DNA from: Mageeibacillus sp. UBA5747
GTDB taxonomy: Bacteria; Bacillota; Clostridia; Saccharofermentanales; UBA5734
Reading direction: 5' to 3'
Length of the DNA: 39,356 nt
Assembly: GCA_002419145.1 (NCBI GenBank)
Contig: DIFN01000034.1
Location: 16,947 to 56,302, forward strand
Below, one piece after another: positions 1 to 6,888 of the stretch; the first letter of the stretch is position 1, and every line of letters starts with the position of its first letter. The notes beneath the pieces were generated by a model. That model did not search any database. It was not told the origin of the DNA and was given only the letters and a program-made list of their open reading frames with translations. The position numbers were made by a program, and so were the translations under genes.

Positions 1-377
1 GTGGCACGCAAGCCACCGGAAGGGAAAGAAGACGCGTCTGGTTCACCTTTGATCAGTTCCTTGCCGGAAAACTCCATGATCACACGCCCATCGAGGGTAG
101 GTGAAATAAAGGAGTCATGTTTTTCAGCGGTGACACCGGTCAGTGGCTGGAACCAGTGAGTAAAATGGGTCGCTCCTTTGGAAATAGCCCAGTCTTTCAT
201 CGCGGATGCGACGACTTCAGCGACCTGAGGATCCAGCGGAATGCCTTCCTCAATGGTCTTGCGTAACGATTTGTAGATCGCCTTCGGCAGGACAGTTCTC
301 ATGACGGAGTCGTTAAAGACATTGCTGCCAAAGATCTCGGCCATATTGATCACATTGGTTTCGGTGGTCATGCTCAT
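1..377 (-). CDS. glnN: Glutamine synthetase type III, N-terminal part (runs off the window)
   Basis: Translating the minus strand from ATG 377 gives about 125 residues that read as the start of a type III (GlnN) glutamine synthetase, including the family-typical stretches MKDWAISKGATHFTHWF, VTAEKHDSFISP and GKELIKGEPDASSFPSGGLR. The enzyme makes glutamine from glutamate, ammonia and ATP in the cytoplasm and is the large (about 700-residue) dodecameric form common in Bacteroidetes and Clostridia. The ATG at 377 is preferred over the in-frame ATG at 371 because AAAGGGG (392-386) lies 8 bases upstream of it. The ATP- and glutamate-binding core lies outside the window. It is divergent from the alanine dehydrogenase gene, so two nitrogen-metabolism genes flank one long leader region. 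Confidence 0.93.
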   Translation of the reverse strand, partial: MSMTTETNVINMAEIFGSNVFNDSVMRTVLPKAIYKSLRKTIEEGIPLDPQVAEVVASAMKDWAISKGATHFTHWFQPLTGVTAEKHDSFISPTLDGRVIMEFSGKELIKGEPDASSFPSGGLRA

Positions 378-562
378 CGTGAAATCCCCTTTCATTGCTG
401 CGAGGCATGAGCTTAAATAAAAAAAGAGAGTGAAACAAATCCCGTGCGAGATTCATAAACACCCTTGTTTATCTAAGCCATGCTATCGGATCGTAATAGC
501 ATCTGTAGCCGTCACTATTCATTTGATGGAACTTAGTGTATCACAAATCAGTCATTCTGCAA
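378..562 (-). promoter_or_regulatory. glnN promoter and long structured leader
   Basis: Reading the minus strand, TTGCAG (562-557), a 16-base spacer and an extended -10 TGA-TACACT (TACACT at 540-535) form a plausible promoter, which gives a leader of about 150 bases before glnN. The leader contains two short hairpins: ATGCTAT/ATAGCAT (480-486 with 496-502) and ATAAACA/TGTTTAT (455-461 with 466-472). A run of seven Ts in minus-strand sense follows around 426-420. A long folded leader on a glutamine synthetase gene suggests post-initiation control, but the type is not established from sequence. Confidence 0.5.
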
Positions 563-639
563 GTCTCATGCAAACAAATTTCATATTAAAAAAATGAACA
601 AAATGCCACCAGTCGATCCGGCCAGCCCTTGATGTAACG

Positions 640-702
640 TGATAAAATGATAGCAAAACGGTTGCACCTGACTGCTTTGGAGCTGCTACGGGTCAGGTGC
701 AA
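640..702 (+). promoter_or_regulatory. ald promoter with 11-bp inverted repeat in the leader
   Basis: An extended -10 (TGA then TAAAAT at 643-648) is seen without a convincing -35. Just downstream, TTGCACCTGAC (662-672) and GTCAGGTGCAA (692-702) form a perfect 11-bp inverted repeat with a 19-base centre, ending 8 bases before the ribosome site GGGAGG (711-716). It could be a DNA operator or an mRNA hairpin. The missing -35 fits an activated promoter, but this is inference. Confidence 0.45.
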
Positions 703-726
703 GGTGTGACGGGAGGCTTGAAAGCG

Positions 727-1770
727 ATGCGAGTGGGCATTCCCAGGGAAATCAAGAACAATGAAAACCGAGTGGCCATGACCCCTGCCTGCGTCCATGA
801 CCTGACGGCGCAGGGAGCCTGTGTGATCGTCGAGGCCGGTGCTGGCTTGGGCAGCGGGTTTTCAGATGCAGACTTCAGGGCAGCCGGGGCTGTGATTGGC
901 ACAGCAGAAGAGGCCTGGGCTTGCCGTCTGGTGGTCAAGGTCAAAGAACCCCAACCTTCCGAATACGGCTTTTTCCGCCCGGACCTGATCTTGTTCACGT
1001 ATTTGCATCTGGCAGCCAACGAAACGCTAGCAGCCAGACTGCGTGCGGCGCAGGTGAAAGCCATTGCCTATGAACAGGTCCAGTTGCCGGATGGATCACT
1101 GCCTCTGCTGGCACCGATGTCGGAAATTGCTGGCCGCCTGGGCGCCATGATGGCCGAGTATTATCTGCTTAAAACCCAGGGCGGCCGGGGCCTTCTGGCT
1201 GGTGGCGTGCCCGGTGTGGAAAAAGCCCGCTTCACAATCATCGGGGCTGGAACCGCCGGCCGGGCGGCCTTGCAGGCTGTCATCGGGATGGGTGCGGATG
1301 TGACCATCCTCGACAACCAGATCATCAAGCTGGCGCGTCTGGAGGAACAATATCAGTCCAGGGTCCGGACCTTGTTTTCCAACCGGAAAAATCTGGAAGA
1401 TGCCGTTGTATCCTCAGATGCGGTCATTTCCACGGTCCTGGTGCCAGGTGCCCGGGCTCCTCATCTCGTCACGGCTGACATGGTCCGGCGCATGCGCCAG
1501 GGCAGCGTGATCGTGGATATCGCCATTGATCAGGGCGGATCAGTTGAGACGATCCCCCACAGCACCACTCACGACGATCCAGTCCTGATCATCGAGGGTG
1601 TGACTCACTACGCAGTGGCCAACATGCCTGGAGCCGTGCCACGGACTGCTACGACCGCATTGTCCAATGCCACGTTGCCGTATGTGCTGCTTCTGGCTGA
1701 GCATGGACTGGATGCTCTCAAGATCAGGCCGGAGCTGGCCCTGGCCATTCTCCAGGAAGAGATGAGGTAA
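727..1770 (+). CDS. ald: Alanine dehydrogenase
   Basis: NAD-dependent alanine dehydrogenase interconverts L-alanine with pyruvate and ammonia. The 347-residue product starts MRVGIPREIKNNENRVAMTP, carries the substrate-site KVKEP and YLHLA motifs, a Rossmann glycine motif GAGTAG in mid-protein, VDIAIDQGG (catalytic Asp region) and ends with ANMPGAVPRTATTALSNATL, all typical of Ald. The reading frame is open from GTG 697, but ATG 727 is chosen: it is preceded by GGGAGG at 711-716 (10-base spacing) and matches the family N-terminus. It is slightly shorter than the usual 370 residues at the C-terminus. The CHAD gene starts 4 bases after its stop, so they are likely co-transcribed. Divergent glnN makes this a small ammonia-handling neighbourhood. 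Confidence 0.93.
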   Translation: MRVGIPREIKNNENRVAMTPACVHDLTAQGACVIVEAGAGLGSGFSDADFRAAGAVIGTAEEAWACRLVVKVKEPQPSEYGFFRPDLILFTYLHLAANETLAARLRAAQVKAIAYEQVQLPDGSLPLLAPMSEIAGRLGAMMAEYYLLKTQGGRGLLAGGVPGVEKARFTIIGAGTAGRAALQAVIGMGADVTILDNQIIKLARLEEQYQSRVRTLFSNRKNLEDAVVSSDAVISTVLVPGARAPHLVTADMVRRMRQGSVIVDIAIDQGGSVETIPHSTTHDDPVLIIEGVTHYAVANMPGAVPRTATTALSNATLPYVLLLAEHGLDALKIRPELALAILQEEMR

Positions 1771-1774
1771 CTGC

Positions 1775-2791
1775 ATGCCAGATCCAAAGCCACAACCGGA
1801 TAACCCTTTGCTGGCGGAACAGGCCCGCCAGTTTTTCCAGCGCCAGATCCAGACTGTCAAGATGTGTCTTTCCCGCCTGGATGCTGGACAAGACGATCCT
1901 GAGCTGATTCATGATCTGCGTGTTGCTGCCCGGCGGTTCACCAGTCTTTTGCAGCAGACGGAGCCTTTTCTGGAAGCCAGATGGTGCCGCCAGGCTGCAA
2001 AAGCTATGCGCCCCGTGCGCAAGGCGACCAATCGGCTGCGGGATGCCTCGGTCCTGGCCGAGCGCATGGCCAACCTGTCTTCTGGGCAGCCGCAGGGCCA
2101 GGAATGGGACGATCTGGCTGACCTTCTGGGGCATATGCAGCGCCAGCAGCTGAAAAAAGCCCGACACAAGCTCCTGGACGAGCACTTTCGCCAGCAGCTG
2201 GACCAGCTGGATGATTTCCTGAGTGACCAGATGGCCACCGCCCATCTGTTGCGGCCTGAGCCTCGAAATAAGGATCTGTATGCGCTTTATAGCCTCGAAG
2301 GAGTCCGGACTGCCCTGCTGTTCCACCAGTCCGCCGAATTACTGGCCGTGCGTCAATGGGTCGTTGCTGAGTCAGAACTGCCGGCTGAAGTCCTGGCAGA
2401 TCCAGTCCTGGCCGCTGGATTCCTGGAGATTGCGCCGGAGGTCATCCACCGGATCCGACTCGCGGTCAAGGATTTCCGCTATGCCCTCGAATTCCTCGCC
2501 CCTGTCTTGCTACCCGAGCCTCTGGCTGTGTGGCTGAGCTCATTTCGAGCGCTGCAGGACCAACTCGGTGCCATCCATGACCTGGACCAGGCTCTGGAAA
2601 GGATCACCAGTCTGGAGGGGCGTGGTCTGGACAGCAAGCCGTCTCGAGAATGGATCGACTCGTGTGAGACAGTGAAAAGAGCCTGGCGCGAGGAGCGCCA
2701 GACCCTCCTGGATCAATTGCAGCCTCAGTGGGCTGATTGGACTGCTGAAGGCTATGAATGCAAGATCTATGAGCTAATCTTTCAAAAATAA
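1775..2791 (+). CDS. CHAD domain protein
   Basis: A 338-residue all-helical protein with the conserved histidine/arginine helices of the CHAD family: ELIHDLRVAARRF at about residues 43-55, IHRIRLAVKDFRYALEF at about 229-245 and IHDLDQALERI further on. CHAD domains are four-helix-bundle repeats with basic surfaces, known in characterised cases to bind inorganic polyphosphate. No CYTH (triphosphatase) domain is fused here. No signal peptide or membrane segment is seen, so it should be cytoplasmic. The start ATG 1775 follows the ald stop by 4 bases, with AGG inside the end of ald serving as a weak ribosome site. Its role next to alanine dehydrogenase is unknown. Confidence 0.85.
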   Translation: MPDPKPQPDNPLLAEQARQFFQRQIQTVKMCLSRLDAGQDDPELIHDLRVAARRFTSLLQQTEPFLEARWCRQAAKAMRPVRKATNRLRDASVLAERMANLSSGQPQGQEWDDLADLLGHMQRQQLKKARHKLLDEHFRQQLDQLDDFLSDQMATAHLLRPEPRNKDLYALYSLEGVRTALLFHQSAELLAVRQWVVAESELPAEVLADPVLAAGFLEIAPEVIHRIRLAVKDFRYALEFLAPVLLPEPLAVWLSSFRALQDQLGAIHDLDQALERITSLEGRGLDSKPSREWIDSCETVKRAWREERQTLLDQLQPQWADWTAEGYECKIYELIFQK

Positions 2792-2799
2792 ACTCAATT

Positions 2800-2820
2800 C
2801 AAAGGGCATCCGATCCTTTG
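2800..2820. terminator. Possible bidirectional terminator hairpin between CHAD and ferritin genes
   Basis: CAAAGG (2800-2805) and CCTTTG (2815-2820) pair with a 9-base loop in the 44-base gap between the convergent CHAD and ferritin genes. The stem is short and there is no clean T-run directly after it on either strand, so this is only a candidate. Confidence 0.3.
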
Positions 2821-2835
2821 GAGTGAATAGCCAGA

Positions 2836-3360
2836 TCAGGCAATGGTGCCAACGCCAGGGACAACAGGAGCAACAAAGGTCCGAGCGGCCAGCTGACTGT
2901 CAATCATGAGCAAGGCGTTCGGGTTGCTATTGGCCAGTTTGAGCTTGTCAATCAGATCTTGGACATTGCCTTCCTCTTCGACTTGCTCAGTGACATACCA
3001 CTGCAGGAAAATATAAGCGGCATGGTCGCCAGACTGCATAGCCAGGGTGGCCAGGTTGCCGATCGATTCGGTGATCAGATGCTCGTGCTCAAGCACGGCT
3101 TCGAAGACTTCCAGAGGGCTCGACCAGGCACCGCTGGGATCAGCAATTGCCGCATAGGTGACTGATTCGCTGCGGGCGTGCAGGTAATGGACCAGGTTCT
3201 GGGCGTGGGCGAGCTCTTCCTGGTACTGGACATAGGTCCAGTTGGCCGCACCTTTGAGTCCGTTATTGGCAAAATAGTTGGACATGGCCAGATACAGGAA
3301 GGCACTGAAATATTCCTTGTTGATCTGCGCGCTGAATGCCTGGGATAGTATGAGTTTCAT
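2836..3360 (-). CDS. ftnA: Bacterial ferritin
   Basis: A 174-residue non-haem ferritin, which oxidises Fe(II) and stores iron as a mineral inside a 24-subunit shell. All ferroxidase residues can be picked out: Glu16, Glu49, His52 (QYQEELAHA), Glu93 (EHEHL), Gln126 and Glu129 (TEQVEEEGN). The N-terminus MKLILSQAFSAQINKEYFSA is typical of FtnA. AGGAGG lies 10 bases upstream of the start on the minus strand. It is a stand-alone gene convergent with the CHAD gene and divergent from nfnA, with its own promoter. In an anaerobe, ferritin usually serves iron storage and oxidative-stress defence. Confidence 0.95.
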   Translation of the reverse strand: MKLILSQAFSAQINKEYFSAFLYLAMSNYFANNGLKGAANWTYVQYQEELAHAQNLVHYLHARSESVTYAAIADPSGAWSSPLEVFEAVLEHEHLITESIGNLATLAMQSGDHAAYIFLQWYVTEQVEEEGNVQDLIDKLKLANSNPNALLMIDSQLAARTFVAPVVPGVGTIA

Positions 3361-3454
3361 GGTAGAATTTCCTCCTTGGTGTCTGAGCCTGAATTTTGGC
3401 TAAGCCTGGGCCGCAGCCTGGAAACAGGGCTGAAGATAGATGTTCAGTCAGGTC

Positions 3455-3483
3455 ATTATAAGGGAACGATTCTGAATAGAGAA
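3455..3483 (-). promoter_or_regulatory. Ferritin gene promoter candidate
   Basis: On the minus strand a perfect -10 TATAAT lies at 3460-3455, with a poor -35 (TTCTCT, 3483-3478) at 17 bases. This gives a leader of about 90 bases. No clear Fur or PerR palindrome was recognised around it. Confidence 0.45.
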
Positions 3484-3546
3484 GCTGGAACGTTACCGTT
3501 TCGGGCAAATGCACCCATCAAGCAACTCCAAGTGGCAGCAGCAACA

Positions 3547-3574
3547 TTGCAGCTGCTTAAAGGATCGTTATAAT
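3547..3574 (+). promoter_or_regulatory. nfnAB promoter candidate
   Basis: A perfect -10 TATAAT at 3569-3574 with a partial -35 TTGCAG at 3547-3552 (16-base spacer). This -10 overlaps the ATG at 3573, so transcription would start near 3581 and that ATG could not be the start of translation. This supports the GTG start at 3627 for nfnA. Confidence 0.5.
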
Positions 3575-3626
3575 GGATACATTGAAGTGCCTTCGTGACG
3601 GACGGCACAAGAAGGAGGCCCGTGCC

Positions 3627-4469
3627 GTGTATCCAATCGTCCACAAGCAAATACTCAATCCAACCGTCGTCCGGCTGGATGTTTCTGCTCCATTGATCGC
3701 CCGCAAAGCCAAACCCGGTCAGTTCATCATGCTGCGCACCGATGAGGAAGGGGAACGCATCCCCCTGACGATCGCAGATTATGACCGGGAAAAGGGCATC
3801 GTTTCGATCATCTTCCAGCTGGTCGGCAAGACAACCCAGACTCTGTCCGAACTGAACGAAGGTGACAGCATCCTTGATTTTGTCGGACCCCTGGGCGTGG
3901 CTTCTCATCTGGAAGGGTACAAGCGAGTGGCCGTGATCGGCGGCGGTCTTGGCACCGCGATTGCCTATCCCCAGGCCAAGGCGTTGCATCAGATGGGTGC
4001 CGTCGTGGATATCATCGCCGGCTTCCGCACCCGGGACCTGGTGATTCTCGAGAACGAGATGCGTGCAGCCTGCACCCATCTCTACCTGACCACCGACGAC
4101 GGATCCTATATCCGCAAAGGGTTTGTCACGGACGTTCTCAAAGAACAGATCGAAGCGGGTGCCGGTTATGACTTGGTCATAGCGATCGGCCCGTTGATCA
4201 TGATGAAAATGATTTCTAACCTGACCCGCCCGTATGGGATCCACACCGTCGTCAGCATGAACTCGATCATGGTCGATGGTACCGGCATGTGTGGTGGTTG
4301 CCGCCTGACTGTTGGCGGTGAGACGAAATTTGCCTGCATCGACGGTCCGGATTTTGACGGTCACCAGGTCGACTTTGACGAGGCCATGCGCCGCAGCCAG
4401 ATCTACAAGAATAACGAAAAAGAATCCATGGATAAGCACATCTGCCGCCTGACCGGAAAGGAGTCCTGA
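3627..4469 (+). CDS. nfnA: NfnA: FAD/[2Fe-2S] subunit of NADH-dependent ferredoxin:NADP+ oxidoreductase
   Basis: Small subunit of the electron-bifurcating transhydrogenase that couples NADH, reduced ferredoxin and NADP+ in the cytoplasm of anaerobes (also annotated as sulfide dehydrogenase beta subunit, SudB). The 280-residue protein has a ferredoxin-reductase FAD domain (KPGQFIMLR, RIPLTIAD), a nucleotide-binding part (VIGGGLGTAIAYP) and a C-terminal [2Fe-2S] site with Asp217, Cys222, Cys225 and Cys237. That matches the unusual Asp-plus-three-Cys ligation known for this family. GTG 3627 is chosen because GAAGGAGG (3611-3618) lies 8 bases upstream and the upstream ATG 3573 overlaps the promoter. 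nfnB follows after 6 bases. Confidence 0.92.
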   Translation: MYPIVHKQILNPTVVRLDVSAPLIARKAKPGQFIMLRTDEEGERIPLTIADYDREKGIVSIIFQLVGKTTQTLSELNEGDSILDFVGPLGVASHLEGYKRVAVIGGGLGTAIAYPQAKALHQMGAVVDIIAGFRTRDLVILENEMRAACTHLYLTTDDGSYIRKGFVTDVLKEQIEAGAGYDLVIAIGPLIMMKMISNLTRPYGIHTVVSMNSIMVDGTGMCGGCRLTVGGETKFACIDGPDFDGHQVDFDEAMRRSQIYKNNEKESMDKHICRLTGKES

Positions 4470-4475
4470 AAACCA

Positions 4476-5927
4476 ATGCCAAACATGTCTTTGAAAAAGG
4501 TCCCGATTCCGGAACAAGATCCCCAGATCAGAAACCGCAATTTTGCCGAAGTCGCCTTTGGCTACACGCCCGAAATGGCCATGGAGGAAGCGACTCGCTG
4601 CCTGCTGTGCAAACACAAGCCCTGTATCGCTGGCTGTCCAGTCCATGTGCGCATCCCGGAGTTTATCGCAAAAGTTGCAGTCGGTGACTTTGAGGAAGCC
4701 TACCACATCATCACTTCGACCAATTTCCTGCCCGCTGTCTGCGGTCGGGTCTGCCCCCAGGAGACCCAGTGCGAACAAGTCTGCGTCCGGGCGATCAAGG
4801 GCGAATCCGTGGCTATCGGCCGTCTGGAACGCTTTGTCGCCGACTGGTACATGGAAAACAGGAAACCCAGACTGGATAAGGCCCCGCCCAAGAACAAGAA
4901 AGTTGCCATCGTCGGTTCCGGACCCGCCGGGCTGACCTGTGCCAGCGACCTGGCTAAGCTGGGCTATGATGTCACGATTTTTGAAGCCTTCCATGTGCCC
5001 GGTGGCGTTCTGATGTACGGTATCCCGGAATTCCGCTTGCCCAAGGTCATCGTCCAGGAAGAAATCAATAACCTGCGAAAACTCGGGGTCAAGATCGAGA
5101 CCAATATGGTCATTGGCAAGATCCTGACCCTCGATGAACTGCACGACATGGGCTTTGAGGCCATTTTCATCGGCACCGGAGCTGGCTTGCCCAGTTTCAT
5201 GAAAATTCCGGGTGAAAACCTCAACGGCGTCTATTCCTCCAATGAGTTCCTGACCCGGATCAACCTGATGAAAGCCTACAAGTTCCCGGACTGGGACACT
5301 CCGATCAAGGTCGGCAAACGCGTCGCCGTCGTTGGCGGCGGCAATGTCGCAATGGATGCGGCCAGAAGTGCCAAGCGCCTCGGCGCTGAGGAAGTCTACA
5401 TCGTTTACCGGCGCTCGGAGACTGAATTGCCAGCCCGCCTTGAGGAAGTCCACCATGCTAAGGAAGAAGGCATCATCTTCAAACTCCTGACCGCTCCGGT
5501 CGAAGTCCTCGGCAATGAGCAAGGCTGGGTGACAGGCCTTCGATGCATCGAGATGGAGCTGGGTGAACCAGACAGCTCCGGTCGGCGCCGGCCACTCGAG
5601 AAGAAGGGCTCGGAATTCACCCTGCCGATGGACACCGTTGTCGTCGCGATCGGAACCAGTCCTAACCCCCTGATCAAAATGACCACACCTGGGCTGGAGA
5701 CTCAGAAATGGGGCGGCATTGTCGTTGATGAACACACGATGGCTACCAGCAAAACCGGTGTGTATGCCGGTGGAGACGCGGTCACAGGCGCCGCAACCGT
5801 CATCTTGGCCATGGGCGCCGGCAAAATCGCCGCTGAAGCCATCGACACCTATCTGACCTCCGGTGTCAATCCAGTTTCGCCGGAAGACGAAGCCTGTGTC
5901 CTTGGATCGAACAAAGAAGAGTACTAA
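4476..5927 (+). CDS. nfnB: NfnB: large subunit of NADH-dependent ferredoxin:NADP+ oxidoreductase
   Basis: The 483-residue large subunit carries the bifurcating FAD, two [4Fe-4S] clusters and the NADPH site. It resembles glutamate synthase small subunit and SudA. Cluster cysteines are at 42, 45, 50, 54 (CLLCKHKPCIAGC) and 89, 93, 99, 103 (CGRVCPQETQCEQVC). An FAD Rossmann motif VAIVGSGPAGL lies near residue 143, an NADP motif VAVVGGGNVAMDAARS in the second half, and a closing VYAGGDAVTGAATV flavin motif near the end. AAGGAG lies about 12 bases upstream of ATG 4476; ATG 4485 is an alternative. No gltB-like large synthase gene is nearby, and the adjacent nfnA supports the transhydrogenase reading over glutamate synthase. 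Confidence 0.92.
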   Translation: MPNMSLKKVPIPEQDPQIRNRNFAEVAFGYTPEMAMEEATRCLLCKHKPCIAGCPVHVRIPEFIAKVAVGDFEEAYHIITSTNFLPAVCGRVCPQETQCEQVCVRAIKGESVAIGRLERFVADWYMENRKPRLDKAPPKNKKVAIVGSGPAGLTCASDLAKLGYDVTIFEAFHVPGGVLMYGIPEFRLPKVIVQEEINNLRKLGVKIETNMVIGKILTLDELHDMGFEAIFIGTGAGLPSFMKIPGENLNGVYSSNEFLTRINLMKAYKFPDWDTPIKVGKRVAVVGGGNVAMDAARSAKRLGAEEVYIVYRRSETELPARLEEVHHAKEEGIIFKLLTAPVEVLGNEQGWVTGLRCIEMELGEPDSSGRRRPLEKKGSEFTLPMDTVVVAIGTSPNPLIKMTTPGLETQKWGGIVVDEHTMATSKTGVYAGGDAVTGAATVILAMGAGKIAAEAIDTYLTSGVNPVSPEDEACVLGSNKEEY

Positions 5928-5946
5928 ACAGCAAGGCAGGTCTTTT

Positions 5947-6726
5947 ATGAAATATGTACGTGTCAAGTACAACGGACAACCCAGCTGGGGCGAACTCTCC
6001 CAAGAGTCTGTCTATCTGCTGGACCAGGCACCCTATGAGGGTGGTCAGAAAACGGGCAAGGTGCTGGCATTCAAGGATTGTGAAGTGCTGGCACCCTGCC
6101 AGCCGAGCAAGATCGTTGCAGTGGGCAAAAACTACCATGACCATATCAAGGAATTCGATGCGCAGATCCCGCAACATCCGATCTTGTTCATCAAACCGTC
6201 TACTGCCATCCAGGATCCTGGCAAACCGATCATCCTGCCGCCCCGGACGCTGTGCAACCGGGTCGATTACGAAGGAGAACTGGCTTTGGTGATCGCTAAA
6301 AAGGCATACCGCGTCAGCGCGGCTGATGCGGCCCACTACATCCTGGGCTACACCATCCTGAACGATGTGACCGCCCGCGACCTGCAGAAACTCGACGGCC
6401 AGTGGACCCGGGCCAAAGGGTTTGACACCTTTGCTCCGGTCGGTCCGATCCTGACGGACGAAGTCGATCCATCCGATCTTATGATCACCACGACGCTCAA
6501 TGGCCATGTACGCCAGCAAGAAACTACGGCTCAGCTGATCTGGTCTATCCCCGAACTGGTGGCTTTCATCACCCAGTGCATGACCTTGCTGCCTGGAGAT
6601 GTTGTCACGACCGGCACGCCAGCCGGGGTCGGGCCGATGCTGGCCTCAGATACCGTTGCCGTGACCATTGAGGGCATTGGCACCTTGCAAAGTCCTGTCA
6701 TGGCCAGCCCTTTTTCACTGGCCTGA
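5947..6726 (+). CDS. Fumarylacetoacetate hydrolase family protein
   Basis: A 259-residue FAH-superfamily enzyme. Members hydrolyse or decarboxylate beta-diketo acids using a divalent metal (acylpyruvate hydrolase, oxaloacetate decarboxylase, hydroxyheptadienedioate isomerase). Visible family motifs are AVGKNYHDHIKEF, PILFIKPSTAI, VDYEGELALVIAKKA (metal-binding acidic residues), YTILNDVTARDLQ, GKGFDTFAPVGP-like KGFDTFAPVGP and PGDVVTTGTPAGVGP. The start is ATG 5947, with AAGGCAGG (5933-5940) 6 bases upstream; the frame is open further 5' but that part overlaps nfnB. It sits 19 bases after nfnB and is probably in the same transcript. The exact substrate cannot be told; oxaloacetate or an acylpyruvate is plausible. 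Confidence 0.85.
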   Translation: MKYVRVKYNGQPSWGELSQESVYLLDQAPYEGGQKTGKVLAFKDCEVLAPCQPSKIVAVGKNYHDHIKEFDAQIPQHPILFIKPSTAIQDPGKPIILPPRTLCNRVDYEGELALVIAKKAYRVSAADAAHYILGYTILNDVTARDLQKLDGQWTRAKGFDTFAPVGPILTDEVDPSDLMITTTLNGHVRQQETTAQLIWSIPELVAFITQCMTLLPGDVVTTGTPAGVGPMLASDTVAVTIEGIGTLQSPVMASPFSLA

Positions 6727-6888
6727 ACTGCAGGTGACCTGGCGGCCAGCCAGCGAGGTTTTCGGCCTCGTGCTGCCTTGCCTTCCAGTTAGGGTCACGA
6801 CCTAGATGATAACTCGCCTGGCCCAGGACCCCGGCCCTCAGGGTCATTCACGCTGCCTGCCAGGCTGCTTAAAATGAGGTGGGAATCC

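Noticed and set aside
3456..5972. 838-codon open frame on the minus strand opposite nfnA-nfnB
   Set aside because: It lies entirely over two well-recognised genes, its translation has low-complexity Asp/Gly/His-rich character typical of antisense of C-ending codons, and it has no recognisable domain or ribosome site.
6753..6769. CGAGG/CCTCG hairpin after the FAH-family gene as a terminator
   Set aside because: The stem is only 5 bp and no T-run follows.
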